This document shows positions 48,562 through 56,899 of a stretch of 64,000 bases of DNA, in pieces (position 1 is the first letter of the stretch; each line of letters opens with the position of its first letter). Source of the stretch: Colwellia sp. (GTDB lineage: Bacteria; Pseudomonadota; Gammaproteobacteria; Enterobacterales; Alteromonadaceae). The translations under genes were made by a program, and so were the position numbers. The DNA is taken from positions 25,361 through 89,360 of the forward strand of contig JAPHTO010000037.1 of NCBI GenBank assembly GCA_026196955.1, in the 5' to 3' direction. The notes below the pieces were generated by a model that was not told where the DNA came from, searched no databases, and saw only the letters and a program-made list of their open reading frames with translations.

Positions 48562-50670
48562 CTATTTATTACGAATGACGCGTTGAACATCAATCATGAC
48601 TTTAATTTTACGAATAATATCTGCTAAGTGAATGCGATCGCGACAAGTAATTTCCATATCAATAACATAAAGTCCCGCTTCTTTTTCACCAGAATTTAAA
48701 CTGTGAACATTTGAGCCACATTTAGCGACAACACTGGTTAATAACGCAAGTGCTCCTTGGTGATTAATAATCTCTACTCTGAGCTTAGCAATAAATTCTT
48801 TATCGATATCGGTATCCCACTTCACAGGGAACAGGTTGCCTTGTTCATGGCCCTTAATATTGCGACAGCCTTGTTGGTGCACCATTAAACCCTTTCCTGG
48901 ACTTAGGTAGGCTAAAATAGAATCCCCAGGAATTGGGCGACAGCATTTGCCATAACTGACTAACATGCCTTCAGTGCCTTTTATCGGCATTTTGGCTTTA
49001 CTGTTGCTTGGCGTTAATTCACTGTCTTCAGTAAACTCATCGGTTAAACGCCTAGCAATACCAATACTTAGGGCATTACCTAAGCCGATATTTGTCAGTA
49101 ATTCATCGAAGGTTAAGTTGCCACTTTGTTTTACTACCTCAGCTATTTTTTCTTCGCTGATTTCTTCTAATTTGACTTTACCTAAGGCGTGACTTAACAG
49201 GCGTTGACCCAGCTGTTTAGACTCGGTTTGCTCTCGACTTCTTAAGTACGTTCTGATTTGTAAGCGTGCTTTAGCGGTAACAACAAAGTTTAACCATGTA
49301 GCGTTTGGTCTTGCCGCTGCTGACGTAACCACTTCAATGGTTTGGCCTGAATCAAGTGGCTGACTCATAGGGTAAGGTTTTCTATCGACCTTTACACCGA
49401 CGCAAGAGTTACCGACATCGGTATGTACAGCATAGGCAAAATCTACCGCTGTCGCGCCCATGGGCAATTCAATAATTCGACCTTCTGGGGTGAAAACATA
49501 AATTTCTTCAGGGAATAGATCAGATTTTACATTTTCAATAAATTCGAATGAGCTACCAGCACTTTGTTGTAACTCCAGTAAACTTTGCATCCAACGGCGC
49601 GCTTTCATTTGTGCCGTGGTATCAGAGTTGGCGCCGCCATCTTTATATAGCCAATGAGCGGCAACGCCCTTGTCGGCCATTTGATCCATATCATCGGTTC
49701 GAATTTGAATCTCTACCGGAATGCCGTGAGGACCAATAAGCGACGTATGCAATGAGCGATAGCCATTGGTTTTAGGGATGGCAATATAGTCTTTAAAGCG
49801 CCCTTCAATGGGCTTAAATAAATTATGCATTGCACCTAAGGCACGATAGCAATCATCGATTTTATCACCAACAATCACACGAAAAGCGTAAATATCCATT
49901 ACTTCGTTGAACATGAGCTCTTTATTAAGCATTTTACGATAAATTGAATACAGGTGCTTTTCTCGCCCCAACACTTGTGCACCAATATTGCTTTCAGAAA
50001 GACGTGCGGAAACTTCTTCTTGAATATTATCAACAATGGCTTTGCGATTGCCGCGGGCACTTTTGACGGCTGACTTAAGTGCGCGAGAGCGCATAGGGTA
50101 AAGCGCTTCAAACCCGAGTAACTCTAGTTCATTTTTTATGTCGTGAATACCTAAGCGATTGGCAATAGGGGCATATATTTCTAATGTTTCACGAGCGATG
50201 CGGCGGCGTTTGTCTGGTCTGAGGGAGCCAAGTGTACGCATGTTATGAGTTCTATCTGCAAGCTTGATCAAGATAACACGAATGTCTTGCACCATGGCTA
50301 AGACCATTTTGCGAAAATTTTCCGCCTGCATTTCTTCTTTATTATCAAACTTTAGCTTATCAAGTTTGCTGACCCCTTCGACCAACTCTGCCACTGTGTG
50401 ACCGAAGAGCTCTGCAAGTTCATCTTTGGTCACGGTTGTATCTTCAATAACATCATGAAGTAATGCAGCCATTAAGGTTTCATGATCAAGGTGCATTTTG
50501 GCAAGGTTAATGGCAACAGCAACAGGGTGGGTGATGTAGGGATCACCACTAGAGCGCATTTGACCGTCGTGAGCGTCACGGGCAACTATATAGGCATGCT
50601 TAAGCAGATCAACTTGCACTTTTGAGAGGTAAGTTGAGCTTAATTCTTTTAATGGTTCAAATAGATACAC
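48562..50670 (-). CDS. spoT: bifunctional (p)ppGpp synthetase/hydrolase SpoT
   Basis: A 702-residue RSH protein controlling the stringent response. N-terminal HD hydrolase (HDVIEDT near 72-78), synthetase region (RYRSLHTSL-like YRSLHTSLIGPHG, VEIQIRT), TGS domain (IYVFTPEGRIIELP), a conserved-cysteine stretch, and C-terminal ACT domain. The intact HD motif favours active hydrolysis, as in E. coli SpoT. It is preceded by rpoZ with a hairpin between them. Confidence 0.97.
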   Translation of the reverse strand: MYLFEPLKELSSTYLSKVQVDLLKHAYIVARDAHDGQMRSSGDPYITHPVAVAINLAKMHLDHETLMAALLHDVIEDTTVTKDELAELFGHTVAELVEGVSKLDKLKFDNKEEMQAENFRKMVLAMVQDIRVILIKLADRTHNMRTLGSLRPDKRRRIARETLEIYAPIANRLGIHDIKNELELLGFEALYPMRSRALKSAVKSARGNRKAIVDNIQEEVSARLSESNIGAQVLGREKHLYSIYRKMLNKELMFNEVMDIYAFRVIVGDKIDDCYRALGAMHNLFKPIEGRFKDYIAIPKTNGYRSLHTSLIGPHGIPVEIQIRTDDMDQMADKGVAAHWLYKDGGANSDTTAQMKARRWMQSLLELQQSAGSSFEFIENVKSDLFPEEIYVFTPEGRIIELPMGATAVDFAYAVHTDVGNSCVGVKVDRKPYPMSQPLDSGQTIEVVTSAAARPNATWLNFVVTAKARLQIRTYLRSREQTESKQLGQRLLSHALGKVKLEEISEEKIAEVVKQSGNLTFDELLTNIGLGNALSIGIARRLTDEFTEDSELTPSNSKAKMPIKGTEGMLVSYGKCCRPIPGDSILAYLSPGKGLMVHQQGCRNIKGHEQGNLFPVKWDTDIDKEFIAKLRVEIINHQGALALLTSVVAKCGSNVHSLNSGEKEAGLYVIDMEITCRDRIHLADIIRKIKVMIDVQRVIRNK

Positions 50671-50789
50671 CCATTACTCCAAATCGACAAAAAACAAGAA
50701 TTAATAATGTGATAATAAAGTTAGAATACGTGGCTTTGCGCGAAATGCAAAGAAAATTAATAGCATAAGCTAAGTGGTACAAGGAGCAA

Positions 50790-50838
50790 TAAAAAACGCG
50801 CAACCTCTTTGTGTACTAACACAAAAAAATTACGCGCC
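50790..50838 (-). terminator. terminator/attenuator between rpoZ and spoT
   Basis: On the minus strand, CGCGTAA ... TTGCGCG encloses TTTGTGT-TAGT-ACACAAA and runs into six T. A long, convincing intrinsic terminator just after rpoZ that would uncouple gmk/rpoZ from spoT. Confidence 0.75.
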
Positions 50839-50864
50839 CTTGGGTTAATTTAACTGGGGTAATA

Positions 50865-51152
50865 TTAACCGAATGTTTGCGTTTGATCACCAACAATGGC
50901 TGCAACAGCATCTAGCTCAGCAGTGTCTTGCTGGATTTGCTCTTGGCGATCAGAAGAATCCATAGATTCAGTACTGATTAAGCCTGCTTCAATTTCACGT
51001 AAAGCTAAAACAGTTGGTTTGTCATTTTCGACTTCAACCAATGGATCTTTACCGCCCGTTGCAATTTGACGAGCACGACGTGATGCAACTAGCACCAAAT
51101 CAAAACGATTACCGATTTTTTCTACGGCATCTTCAACAGTTACGCGAGCCAT
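50865..51152 (-). CDS. rpoZ: DNA-directed RNA polymerase subunit omega
   Basis: A 95-residue RNA polymerase assembly subunit and part of a ppGpp site. It opens [30 protein letters not shown], near-universal in gammaproteobacteria, and has an acidic, variable tail. It lies between gmk and spoT, as in E. coli. Confidence 0.97.
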   Translation of the reverse strand: MARVTVEDAVEKIGNRFDLVLVASRRARQIATGGKDPLVEVENDKPTVLALREIEAGLISTESMDSSDRQEQIQQDTAELDAVAAIVGDQTQTFG

Positions 51153-51284
51153 TTGGTCACTCCAACTTTAATTTACAAAATAGCGCTGCATTTTACTGAG
51201 TGCTAAGGTATTTAGCAAGTAAAAGCCTTCATTGAATGAAAAATCCTCTACTTTTAAATCAATTTTATTTAATTTCGAAAAATA

Positions 51285-51917
51285 TTAGCAAATCAGCTCA
51301 TCAAGCAAGACTTTATGCTGAACAACTTGCTGACTGCGTTTTAAACGCTGGTTTTTTACTATGGTGGTAAGATCGGCTAATGCCTGTTCAAAGTTGTCAT
51401 TAATAACAATGTAATCAAACTCTTGAAAGTGTGAACATTCATCTTGTGCCTGTGCCATTCGACTGGCAATAATCTCTTCACTGTCTTGTCCACGTCCACG
51501 CAAACGATTTTCTAACTCTTGTCGTGATGGCGGACTAATAAATATTGTTGTGACGGATGGCTTTTTCATACGCACTTGCTGTGCGCCTTGCCAATCAATA
51601 TCTAGAAAAACATCAATACCTTGAGCAAGCTGTTCGTCGATTGCTGCTTCTGATGTGCCGTAGTAGTTGCCAAAGACTTCAGCGTATTCATAAAAAGCAT
51701 TGTGCTTTATTTGTTTCTTAAAGTGATCAACAGAAACGAAGTGATAATGTTCACCGTTATTTTCACCAGGTCGAGGATCGCGAGTTGTATGAGAAACAGA
51801 TACCTGCATAGGTCTTATCGACTCTTTTTCCCCTTGCTCTAGTAATGCTTTAATTAAGCTAGATTTGCCAGCACCGCTAGGCGCAGAAAGAATAAATAAG
51901 TTACCAGGAGCTGTCAC
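51285..51917 (-). CDS. gmk: guanylate kinase
   Basis: Converts GMP and ATP to GDP and ADP. About 210 residues. P-loop [11 protein letters not shown] near the N-terminus, [16 protein letters not shown]-binding motif, and [12 protein letters not shown] use the GTG at 51917 (before TAPGNLF) because AAGGA lies 7 bp upstream and it gives the normal family length; an in-frame TTG at 51947 would add ten residues. Confidence 0.95.
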   Translation of the reverse strand: MTAPGNLFILSAPSGAGKSSLIKALLEQGEKESIRPMQVSVSHTTRDPRPGENNGEHYHFVSVDHFKKQIKHNAFYEYAEVFGNYYGTSEAAIDEQLAQGIDVFLDIDWQGAQQVRMKKPSVTTIFISPPSRQELENRLRGRGQDSEEIIASRMAQAQDECSHFQEFDYIVINDNFEQALADLTTIVKNQRLKRSQQVVQHKVLLDELIC

Positions 51918-51950
51918 ACGAAATTCCTTTGAGGTTAAATAAGACAATAA

Positions 51951-51993
51951 AAAAGGCTAAGCCTTATTTTACTCTATAAGAATAAAAAAAGCC
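51951..51993 (-). terminator. probable terminator after the aminotransferase gene
   Basis: On the minus strand GGCTAGGCTT pairs imperfectly (two mismatches) with AAGGCTTAGCC, followed by TTTTTT. It ends transcription from the aminotransferase gene before gmk. Confidence 0.5.
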
Positions 51994-52055
51994 TAGCCCT
52001 GATTGCTAAAAAGTCAGGCGAAGATCAACCCTCCTTGAAGAGGGCTAAAAACTAA

Positions 52056-53246
52056 CTACAATACTTTAGCAATTGATTGTGCTAAGTAGTCAACATTACT
52101 GTTAGCAATACCGGCAATACTCATGCGGCTAGAGCCAACCATGTAAATGCTGTATTCATCTTGTAATTGTTGCACTTGCTCTGGGGTAATACCCAAGAAA
52201 GAGAACATACCCGCTTGACGAGTAATAAAGCTGAAGTCGCGCGTAACGCCATTTTCAACTAATTTATCAACAATAAGTTGGCGGTTACCATTAATGCGGT
52301 TACGCATTTCAGCTAGTTCGCTGTACCACTCATTACGTAGTTCGTCTGAAGATAAAATTGTTTCAACAAGGGCTGCGCCATGTGCTGGTGGCATTGAGTA
52401 AATAACACGTACAACAGATAACAGTACCGAATTGGCAATATCTACTTGTAAGCTTGATTCGCCAATAATAGTACATGCGCCAATACGTTCACGATATAAA
52501 CCAAAGTTTTTAGAGCATGAGCTACACACGATCATTTCATTAACAGACTCAGCCATTAAGCGTAAGCCATATGCATCTTCGTCTAAACCTTGCCCAAAGC
52601 CTTGGTAAGCCATATCAACAACTGGAGTAAAGCCAACTGATTTAGCAACATCAGCAACTTGCTGCCATTGTTCTTGGTTTAAATCCATACCACTTGGGTT
52701 ATGACAACACGCGTGTAATAACACAGCGTCATCACTCGATACTTGTTTCAATGCCGCTAACATGCCGTCAAAATCTAAGTTCTTATTGTCGTAATCATAA
52801 TAAGGATAAGTTTTAACTGTTAAACCGGCTGCTTCAAACAAGCCAGTATGGTTTGCCCATGTTGGGTTACTTACCCAAATGGTGGCGCCAGCTTTACATG
52901 ATTTAATAAACTCGGCAGCTACACGCAATGCGCCTGTTCCGCCAGGAGTTGATACCGTACGTGCACGATTTTCAGTTAATACTTTATGACTTTGACCGAA
53001 AATTAAGTTAGCCATTTCATCATTAAAAAGGCTTGAGCCTGTTGGGCCAATATAGACTTTACTGGTTTCTGTATCAGTGCGATGTTGCTCGGCTTTTTTC
53101 ACACAATTTAGCACTGTGGTATCACCGGCTTCATTTTTATAAACGCCAACACCTAAATCAATTTTCTGTGGGTTAGTGTCTTCTCGGTATTTAGCTAATA
53201 GGCCTAATATAGGATCGGCAGGCAAAGCTTTTAAGCTAGCAAACAT
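52056..53246 (-). CDS. aromatic/aspartate aminotransferase (class I, AspC/TyrB type)
   Basis: A 396-residue PLP enzyme that interconverts aspartate or aromatic amino acids with their keto acids. The Schiff-base lysine is Lys246 in SSCSKNFGLYRERIG, and Asp211 (VVDMAYQG) supports the pyridine nitrogen. GVGVYKNEAG and PTWANHTGLFEAAGL are also characteristic. AspC and TyrB cannot be separated by eye. Monocistronic on the minus strand. Confidence 0.92.
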   Translation of the reverse strand: MFASLKALPADPILGLLAKYREDTNPQKIDLGVGVYKNEAGDTTVLNCVKKAEQHRTDTETSKVYIGPTGSSLFNDEMANLIFGQSHKVLTENRARTVSTPGGTGALRVAAEFIKSCKAGATIWVSNPTWANHTGLFEAAGLTVKTYPYYDYDNKNLDFDGMLAALKQVSSDDAVLLHACCHNPSGMDLNQEQWQQVADVAKSVGFTPVVDMAYQGFGQGLDEDAYGLRLMAESVNEMIVCSSCSKNFGLYRERIGACTIIGESSLQVDIANSVLLSVVRVIYSMPPAHGAALVETILSSDELRNEWYSELAEMRNRINGNRQLIVDKLVENGVTRDFSFITRQAGMFSFLGITPEQVQQLQDEYSIYMVGSSRMSIAGIANSNVDYLAQSIAKVL

Positions 53247-53414
53247 GACTGAAATGTACCTTATATTTGTGGGTTTAATTTAAATGAATTAAACCCCTTT
53301 AATTGAAAGAAATAGCGAAAGGCAAGCATAGCTCAAAAGTCCGCCAAAATTAAGGCTTTTTATCCAATAATTAAGACTAATTTTTTCAGTATATGACTTG
53401 GTTTTGCATAAGCG

Positions 53415-54125
53415 CTAAAAATTATTTGTTAAGGCGGCAATTAAACCAATAACACCACCAAAAACACCGCCCCAAACGACTAGCCATCCGAGGTGTTTTT
53501 TAATCATTTTTTGAATGATTTCTTTAACTAATTTAGGGGTTAATTCATTGAGGCGCTTTTCGATAATATCGCTAACTTTTTCCTGCATATTCGCAATCAT
53601 GTCTGGTTGCTCTAGTTCATCTCGAAGCAAGTTGTTGAACTGCTCACTTTGACTGATTTCTTTTATCGAGTTTTTCATTTTCTCGATAAAGGGATCTTTC
53701 ATGGGTTGAATGGCTTCACTTCCGCCAACCATGGCTAACATAGGACCAAATGAGGACTCTTCAATTACTGTGACTAGGTTATTAAATGCGGGTGTTAAAT
53801 CAACTTTTTCAATAACAGGCGTTAAATCAATACTGCTTGCAGCACCTGAGCCTGTAGATAAAAAGCGATCGATGTTTTCTTTGGTGAAAAACTGCTCCAT
53901 CATTAATTGGCGAATGGCTAATTTAAAGTCTTCAAAACGCGCAGGAATAACGCCTGAACCATAGAGTAATGGTACTTTTTCAAACAGCATATGCACGGCA
54001 AGCCAATTGGTTATTGCCCCAGATAAGGCAAATAAGCCGACGGTATACAGAATATGGTTAGATAAGATAAAACCAGCCAAAGTGCAGGCTAAGGCAATAA
54101 AATTAGTGACTAAGCTTTTATTCAC
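53415..54125 (-). CDS. DUF445 family membrane protein
   Basis: A 236-residue member of DUF445 (YheB/YjiN-like). It has two N-terminal hydrophobic helices (about 6-40), the family motif ALSGAITNWLAVHMLFEKVPLLYGSGVIPARF, a long amphipathic helical middle that resembles coiled coils, and a C-terminal membrane helix (WLVVWGGVFGGVIGLIAAL). Function unknown. Divergent from the cyclophilin gene. Confidence 0.88.
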   Translation of the reverse strand: MNKSLVTNFIALACTLAGFILSNHILYTVGLFALSGAITNWLAVHMLFEKVPLLYGSGVIPARFEDFKLAIRQLMMEQFFTKENIDRFLSTGSGAASSIDLTPVIEKVDLTPAFNNLVTVIEESSFGPMLAMVGGSEAIQPMKDPFIEKMKNSIKEISQSEQFNNLLRDELEQPDMIANMQEKVSDIIEKRLNELTPKLVKEIIQKMIKKHLGWLVVWGGVFGGVIGLIAALTNNF

Positions 54126-54203
54126 TGATAACTCCGTGATTAGATGTTCGATTTAGAACTTTGATGGCTGCTATGATAGCATTGAATTTACTTTGCTAAA
54201 ATA

Positions 54204-55082
54204 ATGATAATTATGATTTATTCAACCTTAAAAAAGCTATTTTTTTTAAGCGCTATGGCCTTTGTTAGTGCTTGTGATGCAAACAATGTTAGCGATGAAC
54301 AGTGGCGCGCTTTAGAGGTAAACAATACTGTTTTGCTGACCTTGCCTCAAGGCAAGGTTGTCATTGAACTAGCGCCGCAGTTTTCACCAAAACATGTTGA
54401 ACAATTTTCAACGCTTGTGAAAAAAGGTTTTTATGACAAGACGACGTTTTATCGGGTTATTGATGGCTTCGTTGCGCAAGCGGGGCCAAAAGATGGTAGC
54501 GATAAAGATAAATCTGTTGCGCAACTGGCCATTGAAGGAGAGTTTATAACCGATAAAGATTGGTCATTCACGCCAGTACAAAGCGATGATTTATTTGCCA
54601 TGCAAACGGGTTTTAAAGGTGGCTTTGCGTTGGCCAAAGATAATGATAGTGCTTGGCTAACCCATTGCCCCGGTACCTTAGCAATGGCTCGTGGTAATGA
54701 AGCAGATAGTGCATCGAGTCACTTTTATTTTGTCATTGGTCAAGCCCCACGCTACCTTGATCGTATTATGACCATTTTTGGTCGAGTGGTTTACGGTATG
54801 GAGCATATTCAGTCAATACAACGAACCTCAGCTATTGAAGGAGAGTATGCCATTGACAGCCGCGAGCACACTCCTATTTTAAGCATGAAGTTAATGGCCG
54901 ATGTACCTAAAGCTGAGCGTATAATCATTGAAGTAGAGAATACAGAGTCGACAAGTTTTGCCGAGCGCTTAACTAAACGCCGTACTCGCCAGCATGAGTT
55001 TTTTTATAAAAAACCGCCTCCGGTGCTAGATGTTTGTCAAGTGCCGGTCAGGAGTCGGTTGATTAAAAACGATAAAGCTTAG
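54204..55082 (+). CDS. cyclophilin-type peptidyl-prolyl cis-trans isomerase lipoprotein
   Basis: A 292-residue protein with lipobox VSAC (Cys24), then a cyclophilin domain from about residue 40 (VVIELAPQFSPKHVEQFSTLVKKG; FYRVIDGFVAQAG; GTLAMARGNEADSASSHFYFVIGQAP). The C-terminal 70 residues are a basic extension of unknown role. Likely a periplasmic foldase. The true start may be the in-frame ATG at 54213; neither has a strong ribosome site. Confidence 0.88.
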   Translation: MIIMIYSTLKKLFFLSAMAFVSACDANNVSDEQWRALEVNNTVLLTLPQGKVVIELAPQFSPKHVEQFSTLVKKGFYDKTTFYRVIDGFVAQAGPKDGSDKDKSVAQLAIEGEFITDKDWSFTPVQSDDLFAMQTGFKGGFALAKDNDSAWLTHCPGTLAMARGNEADSASSHFYFVIGQAPRYLDRIMTIFGRVVYGMEHIQSIQRTSAIEGEYAIDSREHTPILSMKLMADVPKAERIIIEVENTESTSFAERLTKRRTRQHEFFYKKPPPVLDVCQVPVRSRLIKNDKA

Positions 55083-55236
55083 GGGTTGTCCTTCGGATCC
55101 TTTTAAATGCTTCATTTAAAGCTAATGCTAAAGTAGTCAAGTGCTTTGTCCTGATTTATCGTTTATATTGCACAGCAAGATCATAAACTGAATGAAACAG
55201 GCAAATGTTGATGCTAAATAATGGGTCGCAATATAG

Positions 55237-55704
55237 ATGAAAACTAATTTAATTACGCGTGAAGGCTTTGAGCTGTTACAAAAAGAGCTAAGCCATTTAT
55301 GGAAAGTTGAACGACCTGAAACAACCAAAAAAGTCTCTTGGGCGGCAAGCTTAGGTGATCGTTCAGAGAATGCCGATTATCAATATAACAAAAAACGCTT
55401 ACGAGAGATTGACCGTCGAGTGCGCTATTTATCTAAGCGTTTAGAAGATATCAAGGTGATTGATTATAACCCGCAGCAAGCAGGAAAGGTTTTCTTTGGC
55501 GCTTGGGTGGAAATCGAGAATGATGACGGCGAACAGCTTAAATTCAAAATAGTTGGACCAGATGAAATTTTTGGCCGTAATGACTATATCTCTATTGATT
55601 CACCAATGGCTCGTGCTTTGTTGAAAAAAGAAGTCGATGATGAAGCTGTGGTAACCACACCATCAGGTGAAAAGTACTGGACAGTGTTAACCATTAATTA
55701 TTAG
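55237..55704 (+). CDS. greB: transcription elongation factor GreB
   Basis: A 155-residue factor that rescues backtracked RNA polymerase by stimulating transcript cleavage. It has the coiled-coil finger with LGDRSENADYQYNKKRLREID, carrying the basic patch typical of GreB, and a C-terminal FKBP-like domain (DDEAVVTTPSGEKYWTVLTI). An 11-bp perfect inverted repeat follows. Confidence 0.96.
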   Translation: MKTNLITREGFELLQKELSHLWKVERPETTKKVSWAASLGDRSENADYQYNKKRLREIDRRVRYLSKRLEDIKVIDYNPQQAGKVFFGAWVEIENDDGEQLKFKIVGPDEIFGRNDYISIDSPMARALLKKEVDDEAVVTTPSGEKYWTVLTINY

Positions 55705-55720
55705 TAGGTTAAGCAGCCAC

Positions 55721-55752
55721 TTGCACTAAAGTGCCATTCACCTTTAGTGCAA
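55721..55752. repeat. perfect inverted repeat after greB
   Basis: TTGCACTAAAG (55721-55731) and CTTTAGTGCAA (55742-55752) with a 10-nt spacer. No T tract, so it could be a weak terminator of greB or an operator for the esterase gene that begins just downstream. Confidence 0.55.
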
Positions 55753-55760
55753 TATAAGTC

Positions 55761-56753
55761 ATGATCAATTTACCTGTTCATTTTGGCTTCATAATCATGG
55801 TTATCATACAACACCTAAAAATCCCCTTTTTGGCAATGACACTCATCTTGTTTAGCCAACATTCATTTGCTGAGTTCACTGTGTTAGAAGCATTTGGCGA
55901 TAATCCAGGTTCGCTTGAAGCAAGTTACTTTACTCCACAAGCAAAGTCGCCAGCACTGGTGGTTCTATTGCATGGTTGCGCTCAAAATGGAGAGCAATTA
56001 GCCCAACAAACTGGCTTGCTTGGGTTAGCGAAAAAGCATCAGTTTGCCTTATTATTACCGCAACAGGCGTTAAGCAATAATATTAAACGCTGCTTTAATT
56101 GGTATTCAACAGATGATTACAGCAGAGATAAAGGTGAGAGTTTATCTCTAAAAAATATGATTGCTACTGTGAAGCAGCAATTTTCTAGTGACAAGGTTTA
56201 TATTGTTGGTCTTTCAGCTGGGGGAGCAATGACTAGTAATATGTTAGTAAACTATCCTGAACTTTTCACTGCCGGTGCTGTGATTGCAGGCATTCCCTTT
56301 CCTTGTGCGGATGGCTTGATTACGGGTATTTCGTGCATGAAAAATGGTCCTTCACAAACGAGTGATGAGTTAGTTTCACAGATTGAAAAAATAACCTCAA
56401 ATCAAATAGCATGGCCTAGATTATCAGTGTGGACAGGCGTAGAGGATAGCATTGTTAATCCATTAAACGCTTCTATGCTTGCGCAGCAATGGGCACAGTT
56501 ATCAAAGATCACGGCTAAGCCAACTGTAACCCATAAATCAGGGTATCAAGTGACACGTTGGCAGAATGTTGCAAAAGAAACGCAAGTGGAGTTGATTGAA
56601 GTCGCAAAACTGGGTCACGGCATTATGGTAAACCCCAGGGTTGCAAATGGCGGAGAAGCGTCTGATTACTTATTAGCAGCTCCGGTAAGTACTGCTAAAT
56701 ATCTTGTTGATTTTTGGCACCTACAACGTGAGCAAACAAAAAATATTCAATAA
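55761..56753 (+). CDS. PHB-depolymerase-type exported esterase
   Basis: An alpha/beta hydrolase of up to 330 residues with an N-terminal hydrophobic signal (ending near SFA). The lipase box is GLSAGG near residue 151, with an oxyanion segment LLHGCAQNGEQLAQQTG and FNWYSTDD that match the PHB depolymerase/feruloyl esterase-type family. A likely catalytic His lies in LGHGIMV. Substrate unknown. The start may be the in-frame ATG at 55797, closer to the signal peptide. Confidence 0.82.
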   Translation: MINLPVHFGFIIMVIIQHLKIPFLAMTLILFSQHSFAEFTVLEAFGDNPGSLEASYFTPQAKSPALVVLLHGCAQNGEQLAQQTGLLGLAKKHQFALLLPQQALSNNIKRCFNWYSTDDYSRDKGESLSLKNMIATVKQQFSSDKVYIVGLSAGGAMTSNMLVNYPELFTAGAVIAGIPFPCADGLITGISCMKNGPSQTSDELVSQIEKITSNQIAWPRLSVWTGVEDSIVNPLNASMLAQQWAQLSKITAKPTVTHKSGYQVTRWQNVAKETQVELIEVAKLGHGIMVNPRVANGGEASDYLLAAPVSTAKYLVDFWHLQREQTKNIQ

Positions 56754-56772
56754 ATACAATGTGATAGTTGTG

Positions 56773-56784
56773 GCACTATAGTGC
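56773..56784. promoter_or_regulatory. 12-bp palindrome upstream of the TonB-dependent receptor
   Basis: GCACTATAGTGC is a perfect palindrome 116 bp before the receptor start. Possible operator; no regulator can be named. Confidence 0.3.
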
Positions 56785-56899
56785 TAATTATTTTTTCAAA
56801 TGGATCAGATAAAGTGTTATGAGTTGGCCAAAAAGCCTCGCTAATAAAATATAAATGCACTAACTAATAACACAAAACAATTACAAATAAGGGTTCCCC

